A DNA stretch of 64,000 nucleotides, taken from contig DASVLX010000245.1 of assembly GCA_036384655.1 (NCBI GenBank), forward strand, positions 1 through 64,000, written 5' to 3'. Origin of the DNA: DASVLX01 sp036384655. Its GTDB lineage: Bacteria; Actinomycetota; Actinomycetes; Mycobacteriales; Pseudonocardiaceae. The stretch's first letter is position 1. Each line of letters starts with the position of its first letter. Made by a program: the position numbers and the translations under genes. The notes under the pieces are model-generated. The model was not told where the DNA came from. It saw only the letters and a program-made list of their open reading frames with translations, and made no database searches. Positions 42,990 to 53,015 of this stretch are shown here, one piece after another.

Positions 42990-44957
42990 GTGAGCGGGCG
43001 GCTGGCGATCGAGGACGTGACGCCGACCGTAGGTAACGGTCGGTATCCAAGCAAGGCGGTTGTCGGGGAGCAGTTCCCCGTTTCGGCGACAGTGTGGCGT
43101 GAGGGCCACGACGCGGTGGCAGCGACGGTGGCGTGGCGTGGTCCGCACGACCGGGCCGCCCGTCAGATCCGGATGGTCGAGATCGGCATCGGCCTCGACC
43201 GGTACGGCGCCGTCGTGACCGCGGACGACGAGGGCTGGTGGACGTTCCGGGTGGATGCCTGGAGCGATCCGTGGACGACCTGGAAACACGCCGTCGAGGC
43301 CAAGGTCGGCGCCGGGCAGAACGCCGAGGACCTCGCCAACGACCTCGAGAACGGTGCCCGTCTGCTGGAACGGGTGGCCCGCCGGCCGGATCGCCGAGCC
43401 GAACGCGAACTGCTCACCGCGGCCGCCGACGTGCTGCGGGACGGCGGCCGTCCGCTGGCCGAGCGGATCGCGCCCGCGCTGGACGAGCCGGTGCTGAAGA
43501 TCATGTACGACCACCCGGTGCGTGACCTGCTCACCCGCGGCCGCCCGTACAAGGTGTGGGTGGACCGGACTCGCGCGCTGTACGGCTCCTGGTACGAGCT
43601 GTTCCCCCGGTCGACCGGTGGCTGGGACGAGCGGGGCAACCCGGTGCACGGCACGCTGGTCAGCACCACCCAGGCGCTGCCCCGGATCGCCGAGATGGGC
43701 TTCGACGTGGTGTACCTGACGCCGATCCACCCGGTCGGCAAGGTCAACCGCAAGGGTCGTGGCAACACCCTGCACGCCGGCCCCGACGATGTTGGTTCGG
43801 TGTGGGCGATCGGTTCCGAGGATGGCGGGCATGACGCCATCGAGCCGAAGCTGGGCACCCTGGCCGACTTCAAGGACCTGATCGACCGCGCCCACGAACT
43901 GGGCATGGAGGTCGCTCTCGACTTCGCGCTGCAGTGCGCGCCGGACCACCCGTGGATCACCGAGCATCCGGAGTGGTTCACCACCCGGCCGGACGGCACG
44001 ATCGCGTACGCCGAGAACCCGCCCAAGCGGTACCAGGACATCTACCCGCTGAACTTCGACAACGACCCTGCCGGGCTGTATGCCGAGATCCTGCGGGTGG
44101 CGCTGCACTGGATCGACTACGGGGTGCGGATCTTCCGCGTGGACAACCCGCACACCAAGCCACCGGACTTCTGGCACTGGCTGATCTGGAAGGTGAAGCA
44201 GGCCCACCCGGACGTGATCTTCCTGGCCGAGGCGTTCACCCGCCCGGCCCGGCTGTACGGCCTCGCGCGGCTCGGCTTCACCCAGTCCTACACGTACTTC
44301 ACGTGGCGGACGTACAAGCAGGAGCTGATCGACTTCGCCGCGGAACTGCTCGACCACGCCCACGAGGCCCGGCCGAACCTGTTCGTGAACACCCCGGACA
44401 TCCTGCACGAGAGCCTGCAGCACGGCGGCCCCGCCGCGTTCGCGATGCGTGCCGCGCTGGCCGCGACGCTGTCGCCGACGTGGGGCATGTACTCGGGGTA
44501 CGAGCTGTTCGAGGACGAGCCGATCCATCCCGGCAGCGAGGAGTACCTGCATTCGGAGAAGTACGAGCTGCGGCCGCGCGATTTCGTCGGTGCCCGGCTG
44601 GAGGGCCGCTCACTGGAGCCCTTCATCAGCCGGCTGAACCACATCCGGCGGGCGCACCCGGCCCTCCAGCAGTTCCGTACTCTGCGATTCCAGTTCGTGG
44701 ACAACGATGCGCTGATCGCCTACAGCAAGACTGATCCGGCGACCGGTGACACGGTGATTACCGTAGTTAACCTGGACCCCTACAACGCCCAGCAGGGAAC
44801 GCTGTGGCTGACCATGCCGGAGCTCGGCATGGACTGGGCGGACCGGTTCACCGCGCACGACGAGGTGACCGGCGAAACCTGGGACTGGGGCCAGGCGAAC
44901 TATGTTCGGCTCGAACCGTGGCGCGACGTGGCGCATATCGTCCACGTCTGGCGCTGA
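42990..44957 (+). CDS. glgE: Alpha-1,4-glucan:maltose-1-phosphate maltosyltransferase GlgE
   Basis: A 655-residue GH13_3 enzyme that moves maltosyl units from maltose 1-phosphate to a growing alpha-1,4-glucan. An N-terminal beta-domain and a helical insert (about 105-175) precede the barrel. KVNRKGRGN (251-259), nucleophile Asp385 in FRVDNPHTKP and general acid Glu414 in FLAEAFTRPA are visible. GTG start with AAGGAG upstream; an ATG four bases earlier runs into a stop. It is the first of glgE-treS-mak and is a recognised target in mycobacteria because maltose 1-phosphate is toxic. Confidence 0.96.
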   Translation: MSGRLAIEDVTPTVGNGRYPSKAVVGEQFPVSATVWREGHDAVAATVAWRGPHDRAARQIRMVEIGIGLDRYGAVVTADDEGWWTFRVDAWSDPWTTWKHAVEAKVGAGQNAEDLANDLENGARLLERVARRPDRRAERELLTAAADVLRDGGRPLAERIAPALDEPVLKIMYDHPVRDLLTRGRPYKVWVDRTRALYGSWYELFPRSTGGWDERGNPVHGTLVSTTQALPRIAEMGFDVVYLTPIHPVGKVNRKGRGNTLHAGPDDVGSVWAIGSEDGGHDAIEPKLGTLADFKDLIDRAHELGMEVALDFALQCAPDHPWITEHPEWFTTRPDGTIAYAENPPKRYQDIYPLNFDNDPAGLYAEILRVALHWIDYGVRIFRVDNPHTKPPDFWHWLIWKVKQAHPDVIFLAEAFTRPARLYGLARLGFTQSYTYFTWRTYKQELIDFAAELLDHAHEARPNLFVNTPDILHESLQHGGPAAFAMRAALAATLSPTWGMYSGYELFEDEPIHPGSEEYLHSEKYELRPRDFVGARLEGRSLEPFISRLNHIRRAHPALQQFRTLRFQFVDNDALIAYSKTDPATGDTVITVVNLDPYNAQQGTLWLTMPELGMDWADRFTAHDEVTGETWDWGQANYVRLEPWRDVAHIVHVWR

Positions 44958-45103
44958 CGGGGAGAGCCCGACTCGCACCGCGACCCGCGCCGAACGGTGC
45001 TACGAGCCGCCGAGCTCAACCAAACGTAATATTCGGTGGAACGTCGCCTCGGGCGCATCATGGGGGTTGGCGCGTTCCTGAATCGAGCCAATGAGGTGCG
45101 GTA

Positions 45104-46975
45104 ATGGCGATCGATCCGCTAGTGGACGTCCGGCCGGAGGGCAGACCGGACACCGCCGAGGGGTTGGCCGGTGTCCCGCACACCGGCGCTGAGGTGACTC
45201 CCGAGGGGCTGTTGACCGAACCCCAGGCCAAGGAGTTCGCTCATGCCCAGTCGGCACCGCGAGAGCCCGAGTGGTACAAGACCGCGGTCTTCTACGAGGT
45301 GCTGGTGCGGGCGTTCAACGACGCCGACAACAACGGCCTCGGCGATCTCCGCGGCCTGGCGGACAAACTGGATTATCTGAAGTGGCTGGGCATCGACTGC
45401 CTGTGGCTTCCGCCGTTCTACAACTCGCCGCTGCGTGACGGCGGCTACGACATCAGTGACTACCGCGCCGTGCTTCCCGAGTACGGCACCGTCGACGATT
45501 TCGTGTATCTGCTCGACGAGGCACACAGCAGGGGCATCCGGGTCATCACCGACCTGGTGCTGAACCACACCTCCGACGCGCATCCGTGGTTCCAGCAGTC
45601 CCGGATGGATCCGGACGGCCCCTACGGGGATTTCTACGTCTGGCGTGACGATGACACCGGGTATCCCGACGCCCGGGTGATCTTCGTGGACACGGAGACC
45701 TCGAACTGGAAGTTCGACCCGGTGCGCGGCCAGTACTACTGGCACCGGTTCTTCTCGCACCAGCCGGATCTCAACTACGAGAACCCCGCGGTGCAGGAGG
45801 CGATGCTGGACGTCATCCGGTTCTGGCTGGACCTCGGGATCGACGGGTTCCGGCTCGACGCCGTGCCCTATCTGTTCGCGGCCGAGGGCACCAACTGCGA
45901 GAACCTGCCGGAGACGCACGCGTTCCTGAAGCGCTGCCGCAAGATCGTGGACGACGAGTACCCCGGCCGTGTCCTGCTCGCCGAGGCGAACCAGTGGCCC
46001 GCGGATGTCGTCGAGTACTTCGGTAATGCGGACACCGGCGGCGACGAATGTCACATGGCGTTTCACTTTCCCCTGATGCCACGGATCTTCATGGCCGTCC
46101 GTCGCGAGAGTCGCTTCCCGATCTCGGAGATCCTGGCCCAGACACCGGCCATCCCGGCCGGCTGCCAGTGGGGCATCTTCCTGCGTAACCACGACGAGCT
46201 GACCCTCGAAATGGTCACCGACGAGGAACGCGACTACATGTACGCCGAGTACGCGACCGACCCGCGGATGAAGGCGAACATCGGCATCCGCAGGCGGCTG
46301 GCCCCGCTGCTCGACAACGACCGCAACCAGCAGGAGCTGTTCACGGCGCTGCTGCTGTCGCTGCCGGGCTCACCGGTGCTGTACTACGGTGATGAGATCG
46401 GCATGGGAGACAACATCTGGCTGGGCGACCGGGACGCCGTGCGCACGCCGATGCAGTGGACCCCCGACCGGAACGCCGGTTTCTCCCGCTGCGACCCGGC
46501 CCGGCTCTACCTGCCGACGATCATGGACCCGCTCTACGGGTACCAGGCCGTGAACGTCGAGGCGCAGATCAACAACACGTCGTCGTTGCTGCACTGGACC
46601 CGGCGGATGCTGAAGGTCCGCACCGAGCATCGCGCGTTCGGCGTCGGCGAGTTCACCGAGCTGGGCTCGTCCAACCCCAGCGTGCTGGCCTTCCTGCGGC
46701 GCTGGGCGCCGGGTGAGGCGGACGGCGAGGACGCCGCCGAGGACATGGTCATGTGCGTCAACAACCTGTCCCGCTTCCCGCAGCCGGTGGAACTCGACCT
46801 GTCCGAATACCGCGGTCGGGCGCTGATCGAACTCACCGGCGGTGTGCCGTTCCCCACCGTCGGCGAACTTCCCTATCTTCTTACCCTTCCGGGTCACGGT
46901 TTCTTTTGGTTTCGTTTCACGAAACAGACACAGACCGCGCCGGCAGGGCCGGCGGACGGAGGCGAGTCGGTATGA
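45104..46975 (+). CDS. treS: Trehalose synthase / maltose alpha-D-glucosyltransferase
   Basis: A 623-residue GH13 enzyme interconverting trehalose and maltose. The barrel has FYEVLVRAFNDADNNG, the DLVLNHTSD segment, the nucleophile in GIDGFRLDAVPYLF, the acid in LLAEANQWP and FLRNHDELTLEM. A 55-residue N-terminal extension is somewhat longer than average. GAGGTG precedes the ATG. The stop overlaps the maltokinase ATG (ATGA), so maltose is handed to the next enzyme made from the same message. TreS and maltokinase are often physically associated or fused. Confidence 0.96.
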   Translation: MAIDPLVDVRPEGRPDTAEGLAGVPHTGAEVTPEGLLTEPQAKEFAHAQSAPREPEWYKTAVFYEVLVRAFNDADNNGLGDLRGLADKLDYLKWLGIDCLWLPPFYNSPLRDGGYDISDYRAVLPEYGTVDDFVYLLDEAHSRGIRVITDLVLNHTSDAHPWFQQSRMDPDGPYGDFYVWRDDDTGYPDARVIFVDTETSNWKFDPVRGQYYWHRFFSHQPDLNYENPAVQEAMLDVIRFWLDLGIDGFRLDAVPYLFAAEGTNCENLPETHAFLKRCRKIVDDEYPGRVLLAEANQWPADVVEYFGNADTGGDECHMAFHFPLMPRIFMAVRRESRFPISEILAQTPAIPAGCQWGIFLRNHDELTLEMVTDEERDYMYAEYATDPRMKANIGIRRRLAPLLDNDRNQQELFTALLLSLPGSPVLYYGDEIGMGDNIWLGDRDAVRTPMQWTPDRNAGFSRCDPARLYLPTIMDPLYGYQAVNVEAQINNTSSLLHWTRRMLKVRTEHRAFGVGEFTELGSSNPSVLAFLRRWAPGEADGEDAAEDMVMCVNNLSRFPQPVELDLSEYRGRALIELTGGVPFPTVGELPYLLTLPGHGFFWFRFTKQTQTAPAGPADGGESV

Positions 46976-48345
46976 CCTTGGCCGCATCGGCGCACGTTCT
47001 GGACGCGGTGACGGACTCACTCGTCGACTGGCTACCCACGCAGAGGTGGTTCGCCGGCAAGGGGCGTCCAGTCCGGAGCGTGCGGCCGATGCGGGCCGTC
47101 ACGCTCGTCGACGGAGAACCCGGTCTGGTGCACGCGGTCGTCTCCGTCGAACAGGACGACCAACAGCATCTGTACCAACTGTTGCTCGGGCTGCGCCGGG
47201 AAACGCCGGAATACCTGAAACCGGCGGTGCTCGGTGAGGTGGACGGGCTGGTCTGTTACGAGGCCGCCGGTGACCCGGAGCTGACCAGCCAACTGCTGGA
47301 GGCGTTCACCGCGTTCGAGGGCAAGGAACTCGACTTCGAGCTTGAGCCCGATGTGGAACTGCGCGGCGGGCTACGGGCCCGGCTGGCCACAGTGGAACAG
47401 ACGCACAGCTCGCTGATCTTCGGGCAGGACTACATCCTGAAACTGTTCCGCCAGTTGACTCCTGGCCCGAACCGGGAACTCGACATCACCCGTGGCCTCT
47501 ACCGGGTCGGCTGCCAGCATGTCGCCCGGCTACTGGCCTCTTTGCACGGTGAGGTCGACACGGCACCCGTCGTTTTCGGTCTGCTGCAACGATATCTGCC
47601 GGACGCCGTGGAGGGCTGGGCGATGGCGACGGCCAGCGTCCGGGACCTGATGGCCGAGGGTGACCTGTACGCCGGCGAGGTGGGTGGCGATTTCGCCGGC
47701 GAGGCATACCGACTCGGCCAGGCCGTGGCGACCGTCCACTCGCAACTGCGTGTCGCGTTTGGATCTCGGATGGCGGAGGCCGACGAGATCGCCGACACGG
47801 TGCGTGCCATGCGCGAGCGGCTGGACGGCATCGTGGCGGCCGTTCCGGCACTGGCGACCCATGTCCCCGATCTGCTGGCCGCCTACGACGAGGCGTTGCG
47901 TGAGACGCCGCGGACCCAGGTGCAGAACATCCACGGTGATCTTCATCTCGGGCAGACGCTGCGGACCACGGCCAACTGGGTATTGATCGACTTTGAGGGT
48001 GAGCCCGCCGCGCTGCCCGCCGAACGCCTCGCGCTCGCCTCACCGCTCCGCGATGTCGCGGGAATGTTGCGATCTTTCGACTATGCGGCACACGCTCTGG
48101 CGCTGACCGTCGGTGAAGATCATCAAAGCGGCGTGCGGGCCCGCGAATGGGCTGATCGCAACCGTGCGGCATTCTGCGCCGGCTATACGGAGACCGGCTC
48201 CGACACGAGCCAACAGACCGCCTGGCTGCACGCCCTGGAACTGGACAAGGCCGTCTACGAGGTCGGTTACGAACACCACAACCGACCCGACTGGCTGCCC
48301 ATCCCGCTGGCCGCGATCGCCCGTCTAACCTCCAACGAGGCCTGA
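46972..48345 (+). CDS. mak: Maltokinase (Pep2 / Mak)
   Basis: A 457-residue ATP:maltose 1-phosphotransferase. The N-terminal cap begins WLPTQRWFAGKGRPV; the kinase lobe has the catalytic loop NIHGDLHLGQTL and the metal site VLIDFEGEP. Supplies maltose 1-phosphate for GlgE. It is translationally coupled to treS. A weak GGCCT/AGGCC hairpin follows the stop. Confidence 0.95.
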   Translation: MTLAASAHVLDAVTDSLVDWLPTQRWFAGKGRPVRSVRPMRAVTLVDGEPGLVHAVVSVEQDDQQHLYQLLLGLRRETPEYLKPAVLGEVDGLVCYEAAGDPELTSQLLEAFTAFEGKELDFELEPDVELRGGLRARLATVEQTHSSLIFGQDYILKLFRQLTPGPNRELDITRGLYRVGCQHVARLLASLHGEVDTAPVVFGLLQRYLPDAVEGWAMATASVRDLMAEGDLYAGEVGGDFAGEAYRLGQAVATVHSQLRVAFGSRMAEADEIADTVRAMRERLDGIVAAVPALATHVPDLLAAYDEALRETPRTQVQNIHGDLHLGQTLRTTANWVLIDFEGEPAALPAERLALASPLRDVAGMLRSFDYAAHALALTVGEDHQSGVRAREWADRNRAAFCAGYTETGSDTSQQTAWLHALELDKAVYEVGYEHHNRPDWLPIPLAAIARLTSNEA

Positions 48346-48725
48346 AAGGCCCCCAACAGGGGATTCGGAACACAGCGAAGATGGTTGCGCGCGAAGCCGA
48401 ACTGTGACCTAATAGGTAGGGCAAACCCCCTATGGGGCGCTACCAACCTGCGGCAACACCTGTTATCCAATTCCACGTCACGCGATCGTAACGATCTGCT
48501 GTGGAAGCTGTGGGTTTGGAACTAGGGGGATTCCCCGTTACGGACTAGGGGATTTTTGGGGTGTGACCCTGGTCATAAATCACCCGGACGCGCAGCTCGA
48601 CTAATGTTCCGGTCACCCGTTCAGGATCATCAACTACGGCTCGTACGCGTGAGCATCACTCGAGGAGCCGGACTGATAGTCCGAACGCGTGTGTCCCACC
48701 CCATTCGTGAAATGAGAGAACTGTC
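48346..48725. other. Intergenic region before LAYTG protein, function not assigned
   Basis: About 380 bases without a supportable gene. There are several G4/C4 runs (for example CCCCCTATGGGG) and the small inverted repeat GATCGTAACGATC; composition is more A+T-rich than flanking genes. Probably it holds the promoter and a long leader for the surface protein. No known riboswitch was recognised. Confidence 0.5.
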
Positions 48726-49739
48726 GTGCGATTGAATCGCGTTCTGTCCGCCGTGGGCGGGGTCGTTGGCGCCGCGGCCCTCATGGTGCTGTCCGCCGGC
48801 CCCGGTGCTGCCGCCACCAACGCCTCTGGCAATGCGACCGCCCTGAAGGCGGACGTCGACGTTGCCGGCATCGTCAAGGTTGGCCCGATCGCCCTGTCCC
48901 ACGCTGCTTACCCGGGTGGCCAGCCCACCGCCAGCCTGCTGTCGATCGGTCTGCCGGCTCCGCTGACCGGCCTTGTTTCGGCGGATGTGCTGAAGGCCGC
49001 CACCACCGCCAAGGTCGAGAACGGCTCGGTGCACTCGAGCGCCGACCTGACCAACGTCACGGTGAACCTCGGCCTGTTGAACCCCAGCCTGCCCAAGCTG
49101 CACGTGGATGTCCTCAAGGCTGACGCGTTCGCGAACGCCAAGGACCTGCACGGCGACGCCAACATCGTGGCTGTGAGCATCAACGGCAACAAGCTGGTCA
49201 ACGTCAAGCAGGGCCAGCCCATCGACCTGAACGCGCTCACGGGCGAGGCCGGCCTGGTCGGCAACCTGACCGCCGGTGCGGTCACCGTCACCTTCAACAA
49301 GCAGACCACGAGTGCTGACGGCAACACCCTGACCGTCGACGCCCTGGACATTCACGTCGGTGGCGGCCTGCTCGACAAGCTCGGCGTGCCGGCTCTGAAC
49401 GGCACGAACACCCACGTTGACGTGGTCCTCAGCGAGGCTGTGGCCACCAAGGGTGCGTGCGAGAACGGTGGCGGCGGCACCAACCCGACCACGGGTAGCT
49501 CGACCTCCGCTACGACCTCGGGTTCCGCGACCACCACTGCGGGTAACGGCGGCGGCGCGACCACCGGCAACAACGGCAACGGCACCACGACCGGCAGCGG
49601 CACCAACAACCTCGCCTACACCGGTGTTTCCAGCGTCGTCCCGCTGACCATCGGCGGCATCGTCCTGGTGGTCGTCGGCGGTGGCGCCCTCTACTGGACC
49701 GCCCGTCGTCGCAAGGCTGCCAACAGCAGCAACAACTGA
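48726..49739 (+). CDS. Secreted surface protein with LAYTG sortase motif
   Basis: A 337-residue protein: N-terminal signal peptide (about 1-30, ending GPGAAA), a beta-rich domain of about 210 residues, a Thr/Gly/Ser/Asn-rich wall-spanning linker (about 240-290), then LAYTG (296-300), a hydrophobic segment and RRRK. LAxTG is the recognition motif of class E sortases in actinobacteria, so the protein is probably linked to the cell wall. It resembles SCO1860-type / choice-of-anchor proteins. GTG start with GAGAG ahead. Its place between maltokinase and glgB is odd. Confidence 0.85.
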   Translation: MRLNRVLSAVGGVVGAAALMVLSAGPGAAATNASGNATALKADVDVAGIVKVGPIALSHAAYPGGQPTASLLSIGLPAPLTGLVSADVLKAATTAKVENGSVHSSADLTNVTVNLGLLNPSLPKLHVDVLKADAFANAKDLHGDANIVAVSINGNKLVNVKQGQPIDLNALTGEAGLVGNLTAGAVTVTFNKQTTSADGNTLTVDALDIHVGGGLLDKLGVPALNGTNTHVDVVLSEAVATKGACENGGGGTNPTTGSSTSATTSGSATTTAGNGGGATTGNNGNGTTTGSGTNNLAYTGVSSVVPLTIGGIVLVVVGGGALYWTARRRKAANSSNN

Positions 49740-49778
49740 CAACACACCGAATCTCGGTAGGTAGTCAGCGAAACACAG

Positions 49779-49815
49779 ACCGGTGCCCCAGTCCGAAACG
49801 GACTGGGGCACCGGT
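49779..49815. terminator. Terminator after the LAYTG protein gene
   Basis: Perfect 17-bp stem (ACCGGTGCCCCAGTCCG and complement) with an AAA loop, 40 bases past the stop and ahead of glgB. Confidence 0.9.
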
Positions 49816-49873
49816 CGCTTTCGTGCACTAGGCTTGATCCGATCACGTGCCGGCATGGGGAGCACAACACCAC

Positions 49874-52108
49874 ATGGGTTCTTCCGCTTTTTCGGTTCAG
49901 CAGACCTGGCCGAGTCACGCGCCCGCCCCGGAGGATGTGGCGCGGCTGCTGAACGGCGGCCACCACGACCCGCATTCCGTGCTGGGTATGCACCCACACG
50001 CCGACGGCTCGATCGTCCGCACGCTGCGGCCCGGCGCCACGGCGGTGACGGTGCTGGCCGGCGAGTCACGGCAGGACCGCTACCCGCTGACCGAGCTCAC
50101 CGACGGGCTGTTCTCCGGCGTGCTGCCCGTCCCGCCGGGCGACTATCTGCTGGAGATCGGCTACCCGGATCGCACGGTGACCGTGGACGACCCGTACCGC
50201 TGGCTGCCCACGGTCGGTGAACTGGACCTGCATCTGATCCGGGAGGGCCGGCACGAGCGGCTGTGGGAGGTGCTGGGCGCGCACCGGCGCCGCTATGACA
50301 GCCCGCATGGCCCGGTCACCGGAACCTCGTTCGCGGTGTGGGCTCCCAACGCCCGTGGCGTGCGCGTGTGCGGCGATTTCGACGGCTGGGATGGTCGGGC
50401 CAACCCGCTGCGTTCGATGGGCTCCTCGGGCATCTGGGAGGTGTTCATCCCGGACCTGGCGGCCGGCACCAAGTACAAGTTCCGGCTGCTGACCCCCGAC
50501 GGCCACTGGCGGGAGAAGGCCGACCCGGTGGCGTTCGCCGCCGAGGTGCCGCCGGCCACCGCGTCGATCGTGTACGAATCCGACTTCGACTGGTCCGACT
50601 CCGACTGGATGACCCGCCGGCAGTCCACCGACTGGTCGACATCCCCGTTGAGTGTCTACGAGGTGCACCTGGGCTCCTGGAAGCGCGGCCTCGGCTACCG
50701 CGAGCTCGCCGAGCAACTGGTCGACCACCTGAAGAAGACCGGATTCACGCATGTCGAGCTGCTGCCGGTGGCCGGCCACCCCTTCGAGGGCTCCTGGGGC
50801 TACCAGGTCACCTCCTACTACGCGCCCACCGCGCGGTTCGGCAGCCCGGACGAGTTCCGTTACTTCGTGGACCATCTGCACGCCAACGGCATCGGCGTGC
50901 TGATGGACTGGGTGCCGGCGCATTTCCCCCGGGACGACTGGGCACTGGCCCGCTTCGACGGCACCCCGTGCTACGAGCACGCCGACCCGCGGCGCGGCGA
51001 ACAGCCCGACTGGGGCACGCTGGTCTTCGACTTCGGCCGCAACGAGGTGCGTAACTTCCTCGTCGCCAACGCGCTGTTCTGGTTCGACCAGTACCACATC
51101 GACGGCCTTCGGGTCGATGCCGTCGCCTCGATGCTGTACCTGGACTACTCCCGCGGCCCCGGCCAGTGGGTACCCAATGTCCATGGCGGGCGGGAGAACC
51201 TGGAGGCGGTGGCCTTCCTCAAGGAGCTCAACGCCACCGTCTACAAGCGACACCCCGGCATCATGATGATCGCCGAGGAGTCGACCGCCTGGCCGGGCGT
51301 CACGCAGCCCACCCATCTCGGCGGGCTCGGCTTCGGCTTCAAATGGAACATGGGCTGGATGCATGACACGCTCGGCTATGTCGGTCATGATCCGGTGCAC
51401 CGCTCGTACCACCACAACGAGATGACCTTCTCGCTGGTCTACGCGTGGAGCGAGAACTTCGTGCTGCCGTTGTCGCATGACGAGGTCGTGCACGGCAAGG
51501 GATCGCTGTGGTCCCGGATCCCCGGCGACGACTGGAACCACGCCGCCGGGCTGCGCGCGCTGTTCGCGTACATGTGGGCCCATCCCGGAAAGCAACTGGT
51601 GTTCATGGGTGGCGAGTTCGGCCAGATCCACGAGTGGTCGGAATCCCAGTCGCTGGACTGGGGCCTGCTCAAACAACCACTGCACCGCGGCATTTTCGAG
51701 CTGGTCCACGACCTCAACTCGGCCTATCGCGCGAACCCCGCCCTGTACACGCTGGACCATTCGCCGGAAGGCTTCTCCTGGATCGACGGTAACGACGCGG
51801 CCAACAACGTGTTGAGTTTCCTGCGTTTCGCCCCCGATCCCGCCCAGCCGGGTGGAACGCTGGCCTGCGTGGCGAACTTCGCCGGGGTCCCGCATCTCGG
51901 TTACCGGGTCGGGCTGCCGCACACCGGGGTCTGGCGGGAACTGATCAACACGGATTCGCAACGCTACGGCGGGTCCGGGGTCGGCAACCTCGGCAGCGTG
52001 ATCGCGGACAAGACACCGTGGCATGGTCGCCCGGCGTCGGCGGTACTGTCCGTTCCCCCCAATGGCGTGCTCTGGCTCGTCCCGGACCAGTCGGGCGAGA
52101 CCTCCTGA
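49874..52108 (+). CDS. glgB: 1,4-alpha-glucan branching enzyme GlgB (GH13)
   Basis: A 744-residue enzyme. N-terminal CBM48 domains (HHDPHSVLGMHPH; FAVWAPNARGVRVCGDFDGWD), then the barrel with VEVHL-like VYEVHLGSWKRG, MDWVPAHFP, the nucleophile in DGLRVDAVASMLYLD, the acid in MIAEESTAWPG and PLSHDEVVHGKGS. It introduces alpha-1,6 branches into the GlgE product. The ATG MGSSAF was preferred; another ATG upstream is inside the leader. In mycobacteria glgB follows glgE directly; here three genes intervene. Confidence 0.96.
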   Translation: MGSSAFSVQQTWPSHAPAPEDVARLLNGGHHDPHSVLGMHPHADGSIVRTLRPGATAVTVLAGESRQDRYPLTELTDGLFSGVLPVPPGDYLLEIGYPDRTVTVDDPYRWLPTVGELDLHLIREGRHERLWEVLGAHRRRYDSPHGPVTGTSFAVWAPNARGVRVCGDFDGWDGRANPLRSMGSSGIWEVFIPDLAAGTKYKFRLLTPDGHWREKADPVAFAAEVPPATASIVYESDFDWSDSDWMTRRQSTDWSTSPLSVYEVHLGSWKRGLGYRELAEQLVDHLKKTGFTHVELLPVAGHPFEGSWGYQVTSYYAPTARFGSPDEFRYFVDHLHANGIGVLMDWVPAHFPRDDWALARFDGTPCYEHADPRRGEQPDWGTLVFDFGRNEVRNFLVANALFWFDQYHIDGLRVDAVASMLYLDYSRGPGQWVPNVHGGRENLEAVAFLKELNATVYKRHPGIMMIAEESTAWPGVTQPTHLGGLGFGFKWNMGWMHDTLGYVGHDPVHRSYHHNEMTFSLVYAWSENFVLPLSHDEVVHGKGSLWSRIPGDDWNHAAGLRALFAYMWAHPGKQLVFMGGEFGQIHEWSESQSLDWGLLKQPLHRGIFELVHDLNSAYRANPALYTLDHSPEGFSWIDGNDAANNVLSFLRFAPDPAQPGGTLACVANFAGVPHLGYRVGLPHTGVWRELINTDSQRYGGSGVGNLGSVIADKTPWHGRPASAVLSVPPNGVLWLVPDQSGETS

Positions 52109-52168
52109 CGAATGACCCACGTGATCATCTCGTTGCCGTGATCGAACCCAGAGAACGGAAGGACCACC

Positions 52169-52987
52169 GTGGAGCCGACCACCGCGCCGATTCCCGCCGC
52201 CGGGCAACCGGAATTCGTGCCGGAGCTTGATATCCGTGCGCCACTGACCCAACGCCGCTGGACCATCCTGATCCGTCTGATCCTGCTCATCCCGCATTTC
52301 ATCTGGCTCGGCCTGCTGAGCATCGCGATGGTGGTCGTGCTGGTGATCAGCTGGTTCGCCGCGCTGATCCTCGGCCAGCTGCCCGCCTGGTCGTTCCAGT
52401 TCCTCGGCGGATATCTCGTGTACCGCACCAGGATCTACGCCTACTTCATGCTGTTGCTGGACGCCTACCCGCCGTTCGCCTGGGCTGCCCCGGAGTATCC
52501 GGTGCAGATCTGGCTGCGGCCGGACAAGCTGAACCGGCTGGCGGTGCTGTTCCGGATCATCCTGGTGATCCCGGCGGCCATCGTCGCGGACGTGACCATG
52601 GCCGGTTGGGCCGTGCTGTCGTTCTTCATCTGGCTGATCATGCTGTTCATGGGCCGTGTCCCGGAGCCGGTGTTCGGCGCCACGGCCGCGGCCCTGCGGT
52701 ACGGCTTCCGGACGCAGGCGTACTTCTCGATGCTGTCCCCGGCCTACCCCAAGCGCCTGTTCGGTGATCTCGGATACCTCGGCCAGCCGCAGAGCAGCAC
52801 CCGCCCGCTGCTGCTGACCTCCGGCGCCAGGACGCTGCTGATCGTGTACATCGTGCTCGGCGCGCTCGCCGAGCTCGGTAACAGCGCTTCCGCCCAGCAA
52901 CAGCAGCACAACCAGCCCGTCTACCACGCCAGTGCCGTGTCCAGCAGCTACCCGGGCAACCTGGGTAACACGGTCGCCGGACGCTGA
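52169..52987 (+). CDS. DUF4389 membrane protein
   Basis: A 272-residue protein with two DUF4389 units, each with hydrophobic hairpins (LLIPHFIWLGLLSIAMVVVL and a second around 125-160, VIPAAIVADVTMAGWAVLSF) and a conserved R-Y-YFMLL type segment. The C-terminal tail is Gln/His/Ser/Asn-rich. The function is unknown. The GTG start has GGAAGGACCACC upstream. Confidence 0.87.
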   Translation: MEPTTAPIPAAGQPEFVPELDIRAPLTQRRWTILIRLILLIPHFIWLGLLSIAMVVVLVISWFAALILGQLPAWSFQFLGGYLVYRTRIYAYFMLLLDAYPPFAWAAPEYPVQIWLRPDKLNRLAVLFRIILVIPAAIVADVTMAGWAVLSFFIWLIMLFMGRVPEPVFGATAAALRYGFRTQAYFSMLSPAYPKRLFGDLGYLGQPQSSTRPLLLTSGARTLLIVYIVLGALAELGNSASAQQQQHNQPVYHASAVSSSYPGNLGNTVAGR

Positions 52988-53015
52988 ATCCCTCGGTTCG
53001 CGCGACAATCGTCGG

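Noticed and set aside
48346..48725. Riboswitch (c-di-AMP type) before the wall-anchored protein
   Set aside because: The leader is long, but the conserved riboswitch core sequences were not found.
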